A stretch of DNA of 64,000 nt from Capitella teleta (lineage: Eukaryota > Annelida > Polychaeta > Capitellidae): assembly GCA_000328365.1 (NCBI GenBank), contig KB295454.1:98345-162344 (forward strand), in the 5' to 3' direction. This document shows positions 52,512 through 64,000 of the stretch, piece by piece. The notes beneath the pieces are model-generated. The model was given only the letters and a program-made list of their open reading frames with translations. It had not been told where the DNA came from and ran no database searches. A program made the translations under genes and the position numbers. Within the stretch, counting starts at the first letter, position 1; every line of letters begins with the position of its first letter.

Positions 52512-53082
52512 TTTGCTCAGTATGCGAAGAGGGGCCTTCCTCTCGCCAAGGCCGCGTGGAATTGAATGAGGATAAGCCGGTGAACGATAGTTCCGATACT
52601 CAACTGCGATGCAACTGAATAATTGCAATCGAATACAAGTGAATAATTGAAATATACCTCAATGCTCATGGTTGATCAAAGGCCCCATTGAGTCTGGCTG
52701 AGTATAAACCATGTTTTCCAAAATGCAAGTCAACCCTTTGTGTGCAAGCGTGTGTCATGAGTATTGCAATGGATGACCTCAATATTTAACGAGGTCGGAC
52801 AAAAAATAAGATCTCTTCACTGAAGTTGCTCCCGAGAATTAATTGTACTCGTGATACAGCTCAAATTGCTCTCAAAACTTCAATAATACTGAATATATTT
52901 TGACACGAGTTCACAAAGTTATTGTCCAACTGAATACAAGTGAAACCAGGTCAATTCGTCTAAACACACATCTCATTGAACGTGCGACCATCGCGGCCAT
53001 TCTATGTGTCACAATTGATCGAATAAATTAATGTGTGATTAAATGTAACGATTTTTCATTACCTCGGTCTTGCTTGCTCACT

Positions 53083-53116
<34 letters not shown>

Positions 53117-54131
53117 CGTGTGCTCTTCTATGGCAATACTAATTTACAACAGGCCAAAGGTCGCGCCTGCTTTTCATTCAGTTGGAGTTGAATATTCACG
53201 ATCGGTCACATGAAATATAAACTACAGCATCAAAAGACGGTGATGGATCGGGCCATCAATTTCATTGTTGATGTTTAATGACTATTTGGATCCGCAGCGT
53301 TCGCTTGCTGCCTGGTGATACCAACAATGCTCGGTGCTGAATGCAATATTGCAAATGAGCTACCTTCATTATTTTAACAGCAAAAATTGCGAGTCTACGT
53401 CAGACACCAAATGAAAAGCCATTCAATCAATGTGGGTCTAATGATATCCGTATCATAAACGAATAATCAGATGGTCAAGAGACCCTGATCGTACCTATGT
53501 AATAAATTAAATAATAAATAATAAATGTAAAAATGAAACTCTGTTATAAAACTGAGCATACCGACCGATATGGTTAAAATATGCCATAGAACTCTCCAGT
53601 GTTTGCTATGTATCCTATTTTTATGCGATATTACGCTTTATTAATGAAATAAACACTCTTAAAAGTTCAAAGTGACCGCGTTAATTTCGTGGTTTTGCGA
53701 GGCCCTCTATTCCATCTCTAATAATTATGTGCTCTATTCTCAATCTAGAGGGCCACTGAAGTGCGTTATGATTTCCAGTGAGATTCGCGATTTGAGGCTA
53801 CAGATGTTTATATGGAATTATTTATTAATTGCATGATTTGTGTGCCACGTGAATGCATAAAAAGAAAACCAAAATGCAATGATAACATTCTTCGTGTATT
53901 TTATTTTATTCTCAAATGTATATTTTGTGTATTATTCATTGTTGAACTGTGGTACTTGTCACACGCCGAGCAGTTGAACTCTTGTGATTGGATGAGTTAG
54001 CCCTGTAGTAGTTAAACCCATGTTCACGAAATCACGTAAGCTTGAGTATTTATCAGCTTAACCTTGTTTGACTGAACTAAATGTTCTACGTTCATGAAAT
54101 CGGGCTCAGATATCTTATCAATGGAAGGTGC

Positions 54132-54673
54132 ATGCTATCACGAATACGAGATCATAATGTATCTCTGTCACTTGTCGCAATTTGTTTGATTGCGTGCACT
54201 GTACAAGCATTGTGTAACACTCAGTTGGCCGCTCCGACCGAACTGTGTCATAACTCGCAAGGGGTTCTGGGTAATCATGCAGACGACAGATCTACTTTGC
54301 TTATTATCGCTCATCTGCAACTTTTACAATGGCGTGCACTCAGCGATCGAATCAGCTGAGAAAAGAGAAATTTACAGATTTCAGGTGAGTTGAACGTTTC
54401 ATGGATTTAATAACACAAGAAATTTGAATATAACAATAAGCGCTATCGATTTTATATTTCTTAAGGCGTGAAAATGGTTAGAACTAGCTAAATTCCGTCT
54501 TTAGATGTCTGAGGTGACGAATTCATGCTATATGGGCGATAATATAGTTGATATTGATGGAAGATGAGAGGACACCCCCTGCGACAGTGTCTCATCGAAG
54601 GAATAAGAGATTCTCCTAGTTCGTCCTTTCTTATTTCTTACGCAATCATTTTCAATGTAATTAAACTTGGTCC

Positions 54674-54709
<36 letters not shown>

Positions 54710-55076
54710 TATTTTAATTTTTTTAGCTTTTAATTTAATTTTTTTTTTTTTGGGGGGGGGAGGGGGGCGAGGGTGAGGCTTGATTAAATGAAATACAATC
54801 AAGCTGCATATCTTACCTTTCAAGTTACCCTGAGTTAGAAATCAATCATAATCATAAATGAATTATAACCATAAAAATTTATTAAATATTCTGTTTTTGT
54901 TTTTTTCAGGCACCTGTATGATGCACTCGGATGACGGCACATATCTGGCGTGTACGGCATTACTCCCGTACGTACAGCTAGGCAAGGTGTTGCGAATTTA
55001 CAACAGTCTCTGTCTGTTATTCAGCAAGTCGACCTTATTTCCCTGTGGCAATCCAGAATCATCTTGTCAATATTGA
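54132..55076 (+). CDS. Probable small secreted cysteine-rich protein (2 exons, 101 aa)
   Basis: Exon 54132-54270 gives a signal peptide (MLSRIRDHNV then SLSLVAICLIACTVQA) and LCNTQLAAPTELCHNSQG. The donor GTAATC is phase 1. Exon 54910-55076 follows a strong pyrimidine tract (TTTTTTCAG), is in the matching phase, and reads TCMMHSDDGTYLAC onwards to FPCGNPESSCQY and stop. The mature protein would have seven cysteines. A better donor at 54386 (TTTCAG/GTGAGT) belongs to another frame that also starts with a signal peptide (MQTTDLLCLLSLIC); spliced to the same acceptor it gives only 39 residues, containing a Lys-Arg site. The reading is therefore uncertain. Family not recognised. Confidence 0.42.
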
Positions 55077-55616
55077 AGTAACTTTCTATAATTTGACTCA
55101 TTTCATTTATTTTGAAAGAAAATTTTAATATTTCAGATTCTTCATCACTGAAATATGTATTTCCATCACTCGTCAAAATACAGAAATTAGAAGTTGTACT
55201 TGACGAAGAAACAACTTGTCTTCTGCGGCAAAATTGAGAATGTCTCGTTCAGTGTGACTCACTCCAAACTTTTGCTACCTGCTGCTCCATTTCTTACGTA
55301 CAGTTCAAGATTCCTAGAACCAAGATGCTGAGATTACAGCCATATTGGACGCCTGATCATGCATCTCTCGTTAAGGTCTCTACTGAATTCTACCTTCTAG
55401 TAACATGTGTCATTGTGAAAATGTCCATTGATCTCTATCATAATTTTATGAGGCATATAACTGGATCTACATATGACTTGCGTTGACTCATCTTCAGATT
55501 TGTTAACGTGCCTTTATGACTTAAGCTACTTGAACGATTTAAATTTTGTACATGTTGTCACCCATTGCCATCTGTAATTGCTTAATTCATCTGTTTAGTT
55601 TATATTTCGGTATCTC

Positions 55617-55622
55617 AATAAA
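55617..55622 (+). terminator. Candidate poly(A) signal
   Basis: AATAAA about 540 nt after the stop of the small secreted protein gene, preceded by T-rich and G-rich sequence. Confidence 0.3.
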
Positions 55623-55629
55623 CTATTTA

Positions 55630-56709
55630 AATTGTGTTCATGTAATTCTTTGCTATATTTACTGAAGCTCATAAGTTATTTACTTGTATGTGTGCAATCA
55701 CTGCAAAGATCGGATAAAACATTTTCTGATGCGTATCAGATTAGCGGAGACACGCAGGAGTTTTCACGAATCATAATTCACAGCTATGAAAAAAAAAAAA
55801 TATAATTATATGTGTCACCAATCGTAATGTTCACGGTCACTTTCTGCACCTCAAACTTGGAAATTCAAAACTGTTGATGCCAGCAACAATTGTAGAGATT
55901 GCAGTCCTGTGCTACAGTGTGGTTATGCAATGTTTAGTAGACACATTAGCTACCAACCCCTCCCTTCCCATCCTAGAATCTAGAGATAATTTTATGCTGT
56001 TATGAAATAATAAAAGGCTATTAAAATCAAAATTACCTTTTGATAATTATGCTGATGCTTCAACATTAGTTGAACACGACTAACTTCAATCTTCATGTAC
56101 ATGGTGTACTTGTACATAATTATATCATATCAATAGCCTTATCAATATTTTGGTGTAGGAATTATGCCAATTGTGGAACAGAACAGGTCTGTTATCCCTT
56201 TTTCGCATTTACACAGCACATAAAAGGAGTTCTTCTGAAGAAAATATTCCGAACATGGTCCAATCGAGTTTAAATTGACAGCTGTCAAACGCACAACACG
56301 TGCTAATGTTTACACTTTGCGTATGGATATTGCCTAATTTTGAGTGCATGAAAGGAATCAAATTTCTGAAAATTAATACAATTTGTCGAATCATAAATAT
56401 ATTATCAGTTTTTTAAATGCGCATTAATAACATTTAAATGTCGAATTACATTTAAAACACGAGCACAAATGTTGGACTATTTTCTTTCGCGTGCTCACTT
56501 CCCTCTTCAAAATTGAAGATGAGTTCCACGATCTACGAGACAGACTGGTGCTGTGGCGTCGTCTGCTCGGTAGACAATGCTGTACAAGTGGAGCTCTGAA
56601 GTCAATCATGCCACACGTTCCCTCACAGAAATCTCTGCATCTCTGCCCAATTGTCTAAATTATAACGCCAGCATATTTTCCTCGTCAGTCTTTACATAAT
56701 GACAGAATT

Positions 56710-56747
<38 letters not shown>

Positions 56748-58200
56748 TGTACAATTATTGTGTGTTAACAATGTTAATGAACTAATGGAATCATTCGCTC
56801 TCGATATGATAATATTAAATAATGCTTTTATTGTACCTCCACGGGTTGAGAAATAAAAATAATTGTATGATTAATACCGTATATACTAGTAATATTATGA
56901 CACCCATGACTCCATATTACATATAATTATGATCCATTTATCTGAGTGACAACCTGCATTTTACATATGAAACTATGCGGAATCAGCTATAANNNNNNNN
57001 NNNNNNNNNNNNNNNNNNNNNNNNNNNNNNNNNNNNNNNNNNNNNNNNNNNNNNNNNNNNNNNNNNNNNNNNNNNNNNNNNNNNNNNNNNNNNNNNNNNN
57101 NNNNNNNNNNNNNNNNNNNNNNNNNNNNNNNNNNNNNNNNNNNNNNNNNNNNNNNNNNNNNNNNNNNNNNNNNNNNNNNNNNNNNNNNNNNNNNNNNNNN
57201 NNNNNNNNNNNNNNNNNNNNNNNNNNNNNNNNNNNNNNNNNNNNNNNNNNNNNNNNNNNNNNNNNNNNNNNNNNNNNNNNNNNNNNNNNNNNNNNNNNNN
57301 NNNNNNNNNNNNNNNNNNNNNNNNNNNNNNNNNNNNNNNNNNNNNNNNNNNNNNNNNNNNNNNNNNNNNNNNNNNNNNNNNNNNNNNNNNNNNNNNNNNN
57401 NNNNNNNNNNNNNNNNNNNNNNNNNNNNNNNNNNNNNNNNNNNNNNNNNNNNNNNNNNNNNNNNNNNNNNNNNNNNNNNNNNNNNNNNNNNNNNNNNNNN
57501 NNNNNNNNNNNNNNNNNNNNNNNNNNNNNNNNNNNNNNNNNNNNNNNNNNNNNNNNNNNNNNNNNNNNNNNNNNNNNNNNNNNNNNNNNNNNNNNNNNNN
57601 NNNNNNNNNNNNNNNNNNNNNNNNNNNNNNNNNNNNNNNNNNNNNNNNNNNNNNNNNNNNNNNNNNNNNNNNNNNNNNNNNNNNNNNNNNNNNNNNNNNN
57701 NNNNNNNNNNNNNNNNNNNNNNNNNNNNNNNNNNNNNNNNNNNNNNNNNNNNNNNNNNNNNNNNNNNNNNNNNNNNNAAATTATTGTATTGAAATGATAC
57801 ATTTTTTCGTGTTCTAGACTTTTAAGAGTTAGATGATACGAATGGTTCGAATCCAAAAAATATTATCTTGGCTAATAATGTTTCATAATTATATCTGAAA
57901 ATATCCTTTGGGATATTTTTCTATCGGAAACATATTGCATCAATGTTTCACTCACTCTGAAAATATGCAAACTTCGGCCCCCCTAACACTTCCACCAAAC
58001 TATCACAATGTACTACATTATATCACACTAAACTAAAAATATAAGGCTCCAGGCTGAATATGTTTCGCCGGAACCAAGCCCAGCATTCAAATTTACGCCA
58101 TGATGGATGGCACGTTTTCGCAATGAAGTCACCATGGGTGACTCTGCACTTGAGAGATATAGTTTACTTTTAGATGCATTTTTTGTTCTTTCTTTTTTTA
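55630..58200. other. Non-coding stretch with gap and poly(T)
   Basis: Contains poly(T) at 56714-56745 and the large gap. No gene supported. Confidence 0.55.
56993..57777. other. Assembly gap, 785 N
   Basis: Run of N between AT-rich non-coding sequence. Long apparent frames here consist of unknown residues. Confidence 1.
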
Positions 58201-58208
58201 TTATGATA

Positions 58209-58471
58209 CACCCGATACGCATCGCCTCATCCTATGAAGTATGTGACGAGAGAGCGATGTTAGGGAACGTGTTCCCTTCGTGTACGTGTAATGTTCCTTC
58301 GTGTACGTGCATTGTCGAATACAGCGGGGAGGGTAGCCGTATACTATCAAATACCCGAAGGGATGTCATGTGACCAAAATATCCGAAGGAATTCCGTGTG
58401 ACCCTATACTTAACCCGACAAATCGCTCTCCCGTCACATGCTTTATTGGAGGAGGCGATGCGTATTGGGTG
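58209..58471 (+). mobile_element. MITE with about 50-bp terminal inverted repeats, TA target site
   Basis: Left end CACCCGATACGCATCGCCTC and right end the reverse complement with few changes; TA on both sides (58207-58208, 58472-58473). 263 bp, no coding capacity, so a Tc1/mariner-type non-autonomous element by target site. The pairing of the ends would form a long hairpin. Confidence 0.87.
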
Positions 58472-59304
58472 TAGGATAATATAATTGCGCGTGAAACGCT
58501 CTCGTATGCATGCAGATGATATCACATTATAGAATCAATTGGTTTATGCTTGCACCTTTATTTTCCTCCAAATCATTTAACAATAAATATTCTCTGAAAT
58601 AAATGTTAAATAATAAATATGCACACGTACAAAGGTTATTATTTGAAGCTGTTGGTTTGACGTTTGGCGATATGACTATTGTGTGTGTCGGTTTTCTCAT
58701 AATACAACCTCTGATGGTCTGAGCAGAACGAAGAATGCGCAGTGTGCAAAGATGCGTCGCACATTGGGTATTTCTAGGACATGTATTTTGCAATCGAACG
58801 AGTGGGTAAAAGACCCATAATATTTGATAAGAGGCAGATCTCAAAACGTTAACTATTATTGGGAATAGCGCGCACCTTTATTAAAGCATTAACATTCGAT
58901 TGAAAAAATCCCCATTACCTGTATAAAACAAAACTTTTGAATCACCCTGTGCTAGGTGTGGGCCAACTTTCTTTTCATCTGAGCTGGAGAGAGCGAGAAC
59001 CCGTTTGGTTGAATAATAAAGAATAATATAACATCAACAAATAGTACGGTGGACAAAAATAATGTTGCAGTTTGTCAGAAATCATCAAATATTTACTTGT
59101 GTCTCGTTAGTTGTGACATGTCAATACAAAAAGGCCACGACAATGAAACATGATTGTATTGATCGACATGCATTTTATATATTTATATTACCTTTTAGTT
59201 TACCTTTTCGAGATCAATGCCATGCAATCGTTTCCCTCGAACGCATTCATTTCATTCAACGAGTCTTACGTGCAAGGAAATAATTGTTTTTCGCTCCAAA
59301 GACA

Positions 59305-59476
59305 ATGCAAGGTATTTATTATAGTTTACAACATATTAATTTAATATTTTATTGTTCATTATTTTATCCTTAGGCGAGAAGCAAGCTTGGAGTTCTCTTG
59401 TGTACGATTACACCCAGGAGACCACCCTACATGGTCTGAGATACACGACGCTTTCAAGCGGACACGCTGTGCGAAG
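59305..59476 (+). pseudogene. Orphan duplicate of the channel's first two exons (HG-motif exon)
   Basis: Exon 59305-59311 (ATG plus 4 nt) and exon 59374-59476 (103 nt, the same length and phases as 52334-52436) read [15 protein letters not shown] and [10 protein letters not shown] count 13 differences in 103 bases between the two exons, about 87 percent identity. Splice sites look intact (TTAG acceptor, GTAAGA donor). No TM1 exon follows on the plus strand, and from 60.3 kb the transporter gene occupies the opposite strand. Either this is a broken partial duplicate, or the rest lies beyond 64 kb with the transporter nested in an intron. I favour the fragment. Confidence 0.7.
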
Positions 59477-59658
59477 GTAAGAATTATACTGAGAAAACAA
59501 TTGTCCATTTCATGAAATATTTAGTGAGTGTAGACTGCCGGGTAAACAACCTTATTTACAGTCAAACCGTACAATCCAAACACCCGCGGTTGAGCAAAAT
59601 TTTGTTCAGGGGAATTCGAACTTGGGAAATAGGAACCAAATCAAAACAAAATCATAGC

Positions 59659-59705
<47 letters not shown>

Positions 59706-60331
59706 TGCACAAATGACTTCATAACCATTACTGAGGATGTGTGTTATCATGTTTCTACCTGCAAATCAGTCAAATTTCAGTCAATGGTCAGTGCAAATTT
59801 CTTGTTGTGATTCTTGGCCCCCAACCACGCTGTTCTTCCGAATGACGTAGACTGTCATCTTCCAGTTTTCCTCCACGGTGCTGGTGTGTACGCCATGATG
59901 TAATAACCATTAAATACGGTGATCAGTGAACTAAAACAAAAGCCAGGATAATGTGTTTACATGTAATACATACATGTATAATAAAATGCTATTACATAAA
60001 ATAATCAGGCATATAATATGCAGAATTGTGATCTGATGAAACATAAATATTGGATTATGAAATAATTCAGTTATGACTTGATTCACGTGATTGACATTGT
60101 ACAAAGTGCACAATGTCGGTGAAACTGTTATAAACAAATAAAATAATTGAGGAAGATTTAGAAAGAGTAATATTGTGAGATTAATATGAAGATCGGAAAG
60201 TTTATGCTACTTATAAAAAATAACAACACATACGAATGAGTTATATCAAAGGCATCAGGTGTGAAATATAATGTGATTCACAAAAATTATGTTGCGGAGG
60301 AAATAACGGGAATGTTCCAGTATCGTCTTGA

Positions 60332-63300
60332 TCACAACACTGGTTCTATGAGCGTGTTCTTCTTGCACTTGTGACATCTGGCAGCCACGTGGATGAATAG
60401 AAGAATAGCAGCGACTGCGTTGCTACAGACGCAAATCAGGTATCCCGTCTTGTAGGATGACGTTTTCTCGTAAACAGCACCTTTGACAAAATAAATGAAT
60501 ATGCGTATGAACAATATATTGAGCATACAGCCACTTGACATGTGACGTCACAGAATCCGTATAGCTAATGTGTGGAGATAAACGTCACTAAAATGACGTC
60601 ACAATTCCTGCAACGATGTATTGTGCAGCGCGGATGTAGATATACATTTAAGTTGCGTCACGAATATTTTTCTCTATTAATGCTAAAAAAAAGAATACAT
60701 ATTACGTAAACCGTAATATCATTTTGGGGAAATTTTCAAGTTTTGTATTACTTAAATTACATAGTTAAATCCTTTAGGCGATTTTTTGATTAAAATTCAT
60801 GAAATTGACGCTGACTCAAATCTGTGAGTCAAATCAGCGAAGCAACCACTAGCGGTAATGCATATTAAATTACAGATGGATATATACTTCCAATTACTAT
60901 TCCAAACATCACCATGACACACATTGATAATGGTAAATAGTCTTTCTACTCTGTTATAAAAATACCTTTAAGAGACACACATCGTGGTAACTGGCACAAT
61001 GATATCCGTCGTTTTATCGGGCAGCATAATATTATATTGACTAGTACCTCAGCTATGAAGTAAACTTTAATCATGCCAATATTCCTTTCTCTTAAAATGG
61101 TTTGACTTTTCACAAGTCAAGCATATTTTTATAACATTCTATTTCAATCGCTTGTTGTGTGGAATCTTTCAATTGTGGAACATTTGACTCATCATTTGAA
61201 TCGCAGTAAGTGTTTTGTGTTAAGTTCCGACTTTATAATTATACATGTAGGCTACTTGACATTACATAAAAAGTAACGTTTCACTGAAATGATAATACAT
61301 TATATATACGTTATGAGTACTCACTTAAGATAGGCATTCCGATGGTAACTGAGCCACCAGTGATCAATGGAAACAGCCCAGCCGTGCTTCCCATGCGATC
61401 CGGAGGAACTAGGTCCATGGCAACTGGGATGAAGAGAGGAGTAAAGATACCTCCAAACATTCCAAGGAAAGGAGCAAATCCCAAAAATGACTTTTCCGAT
61501 ATGTTCAACGCAAGCAGTAACCCACAAACAAAACAACAGATAGTGGACACTAGAGGGATCAATACCCTCTTCTCTCCCAATCGATCAGCAAGAAATCCGA
61601 TGCCAAATCTTCCCAATAGTTCAGTTACACTGATGATGGCAATGATATTTGAAGCCATTATCTTGCTCATGCCAATTTCGACAGCTAGAGGGGGGATTAC
61701 AAAGAACTGGTTGTAGTAGGCGAAGCTTCCAAAAAAGGAAGCTATCAGGAAAGATGGAAGTTGTGGAGTGCGGATGAATTTTAAGTAGTTACGGATTCCA
61801 TTCACGCAAACATTCGACAATCCCTGTTCTGTGTGTTCTTTGGGCGTGGTCATTGCTGACTGTTGAGCTTGATTGACATTCATGGATAATTTGACATCAT
61901 TAGCCAACTGTTCAGGTGTGTTATTCTTGTGACGCTTGGTGATGCCCTGAGTTGAACTAGATTGTGGGGTGTTTGACTTTACCGGTGTCAGTCCATCGTT
62001 GGTATTTGTCTCAGTAGAAGCGCATTTCTTAACCATTTCTCCTGGTTCAATGCAACTGACTTGCACTTGTGACACATATTTGGCTGGATGATTGTTCAAC
62101 TTATCATTGGACAAGCTTTGAGATGAATACGGGTCTGCCTCACCAAGGTTCCGAATACTGAGCAGCATCACTTGAGGTGTTTTTCCATCTAACAATTCAG
62201 ATGGCTGCTTATCTCTGGGTGCTTTTATATTTAACAGTTCTGATGGCTGCTTGTTTTGAGGTAATTTTCCATCTAACAACTCAGATGGCTTTTGAGGCTT
62301 ATCAGTAGCCTTCAGGGATGTATGTTGGACTTTCGTTGATGACATAGCCAGCCTTGGTAAGGGAATCATTGTAGCAGATATAACCAATAAATTCAGCCAG
62401 AGTCCACCAAATATCATCAAAGTGCCTCTCACCCCATATTCCTCATTTGCTCTAGTTAAACCCAAAGGAAGAACCAGACCTCCCAAACTACTGCAGCTGA
62501 AAGCAATCCCATTGGCCGTAGAAAGTTTGTGAAGGAAGTACCGAGAAAGGAGACTGAGAATGAGGGCACTCGCCACCGCTACTACTACACCTGTAAGAAA
62601 GCGCAAAATTACAAAGGTATCGATTCGAAAAAGAGAGCCCAACCTGCAAGGCCAAATATGAGCAGGACTACGAGCAGCCTCTCCATCCATCCTGCCGCAA
62701 AGAAGCAAACACAGAGAATAATTCCACAAACGAATACCATGATGCGTGCAGTCTTGGCTGAGAAATGGTCATTTGCGTTGCCAACGAAGGGTGCTGTGAA
62801 AAGGTAAATATTATAGTATAATATTATTAGTTATGTAATAATATTACCATAACTCTTAAATATGGGCATGACTATATGATACAGCTTCTTCGGGTGCGTT
62901 TTAAGGGGTGAGGAACTGTACGAATATTGTATGTTGTAGCGCATTTATTCATAGATATTACATAAATTTCGATCCACTGATGTTATCTGACTTACATTAG
63001 AGTCTGGACAATATATACGAAAACACACAAGTACTCACCCAGCACAGCAATAGCCAGAGTAAAGAGTGAGCCGACCCAGGAGGTGGCTGTGGGACTTTCT
63101 TGGTACAAAACCAACCATTCTAAGTACACAAGACCAAGTATTTTCAACGTCCCTTGCAAGAGAACGTTGAGCAGTCCAACAGCTGAGAATTAAAACAAGT
63201 CAAATTATTATTTACAGACTCAATTGGTGTGGACGTAGATGATGCAATCAATACTAATCAATAAGAGATGCATCAATTGAATATTATCGGTTTCAAGATA

Positions 63301-63584
63301 CCAAAACTTGCTGGTTTCAATAGTCGAATAATGCTGAGTCGATCATATTAAAATAATTATCACATAACCCCACATCTCCCGCAACGAGTATTAAACAATT
63401 ATGCGATGTAAAGGATAATGTTTTGAATATATTATTTCGTACCTTCCATTATGCCGATGCTTTATTATTAATTATTTCATTGTAAATTAAACTGACCAAC
63501 AGCGATAACCCAGGCCCAGCCACGATCCCTTGGGTCTTCCTGGATGCCCTCTCTCTCCTTCGCCTCTTCTGTCGTGGTGACCAT
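60332..63584 (-). CDS. SLC16-family monocarboxylate transporter-like protein (5 exons, 598 aa)
   Basis: Predicted 12-helix major facilitator superfamily transporter of the plasma membrane. Exons 63497-63584, 63039-63182, 62644-62793, 61325-62590 and 60332-60480; all introns are phase 1 and the CDS is 1797 nt. The start ATG is followed by G (GTCACCATGG). Family motifs are DRGWAWVI at the start of TM1 and YFLHKLSTANGIAFSCSSLG in TM4-5. GRFGIGFLADRLGEK lies after TM8, and the last helix is SYKTGYLICVCSNAVAAILL. The TM6-7 loop is about 190 residues (209-399), with three copies of a PSELL-DGK repeat. Substrate (lactate/pyruvate, thyroid hormone, amino acids or other) cannot be told. Length is typical. 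Confidence 0.93.
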
Positions 63585-63693
63585 GGTGACCGTGTGGCAG
63601 AAATGCACACAAACCTGAAGATATGGAATTCAATAGCACAAAACACATGCAGTCCTCACATTGAAGTACTAATGTATGTGTATCCTCGAGATG

Positions 63694-63922
63694 CAGCCGA
63701 TACGCGTCGTCTCATTCTATAAAGTATGTAACGTGGGGAGTGATTTATAGGGAATGTTTTACCTATGCGTACGTGTAATGTCAAAAACAACGGGAAGGAT
63801 AGCCGTATACTATCAAAAACCCAGTTCATGTACCCGTAAAGGATCCTGTGTAACCCTATACTATACCTAACACATCGTTCTCCAGTCACATAGATTATAG
63901 GATGGGGCAGTGTTCATCGGGC
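63694..63922 (+). mobile_element. Second, more decayed copy of the same MITE
   Basis: Shares TAGCCGTATACTATCAAA and both terminal repeats with the 58.2-kb copy, in the same orientation. It begins about 110 bp upstream of the transporter start codon and so lies in its promoter or 5' UTR. Confidence 0.75.
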
Positions 63923-64000
63923 GAAATAACGGCGCTATAATATTATCTTCAGCGAGCTAGCACAGAACTAAGTTTACTCGCTTTCTGCTTGACACATTCG

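Larger units (their letters stand above)
49908..54102 (+). repeat. Dispersed 350-bp repeat pair (49908-50256 and 53758-54102)
   Basis: Both copies in the same orientation share CGCGAATTTGAGG/CGCGATTTGAGG, CATAAAAAG...ATGCAATGA, TAGTTGAACC/TAGTTAAACC and CTACGTTCAT. One lies in the MAM1 intron of the channel, the other beyond its 5' end. Probably an unclassified non-autonomous transposon. Confidence 0.6.

Noticed and set aside
56946-57856. Long frames of about 285 residues
   Set aside because: They consist of N from the assembly gap.
59775-59905. Minus-strand GC-rich patch reading VEENWKMTVYVIRKNSVVGG
   Set aside because: Lies downstream of the transporter stop without clear splice sites; too short to call.

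Overview
The window is AT-rich animal nuclear DNA. The genes have spliced exons with GT-AG introns (plus two GC-AG), almost all phase 1, and the main protein is built from extracellular modules found together only in Metazoa (PAN, MAM, kringle, LDLa, CUB) joined to a DEG/ENaC channel. There are also tRNA-derived SINEs, MITEs, microsatellites and two assembly gaps. Many introns of 45-75 nt and the non-coding content point to an invertebrate; I cannot fix the phylum from the sequence alone.

Layout. From 1 to about 38 kb the window is mostly non-coding and repeat-rich. It holds a (TAA)n microsatellite (6.3-6.6 kb), a 650-bp element with terminal inverted repeats (8.4-9.1 kb), a two-exon gene for a small cysteine-rich single-pass membrane protein (9.5-10.7 kb, minus strand, with TATA box and poly(A) signal), scattered SINE copies, an inverted repeat block around a 50-N gap, a BEL/Pao retrotransposon fossil near 25 kb, and a 17-copy 70-bp minisatellite at 37.0-38.2 kb.

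From 52.5 down to 38.5 kb (minus strand) lies the main gene. I could resolve 30 exons whose phases all agree and whose total length (6012 nt) is a multiple of three. It encodes a DEG/ENaC-type channel subunit of about 2003 residues, three to four times the usual size. A cassette of PAN, MAM, kringle, LDLa, MAM, MAM interrupted by CUB, MAM and a Ser/Thr/Pro linker sits in the extracellular finger region. A second extension of roughly 480 residues, probably helical, sits just before the second membrane helix. I regard this as the most unusual system in the window.

From 52.6 to 64 kb there is a probable small secreted cysteine-rich protein gene (54.1-55.1 kb, plus), a 785-N gap, a MITE, two isolated plus-strand exons that duplicate the first two exons of the giant channel (59.3-59.5 kb), and a complete five-exon SLC16-type monocarboxylate transporter (63.6-60.3 kb, minus). 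A second copy of the MITE lies just upstream of the transporter start.

The two large genes encode plasma-membrane proteins, but nothing in the sequence shows that they work together. The orphan channel exons beside the transporter show that the channel locus has been locally duplicated in inverted orientation.
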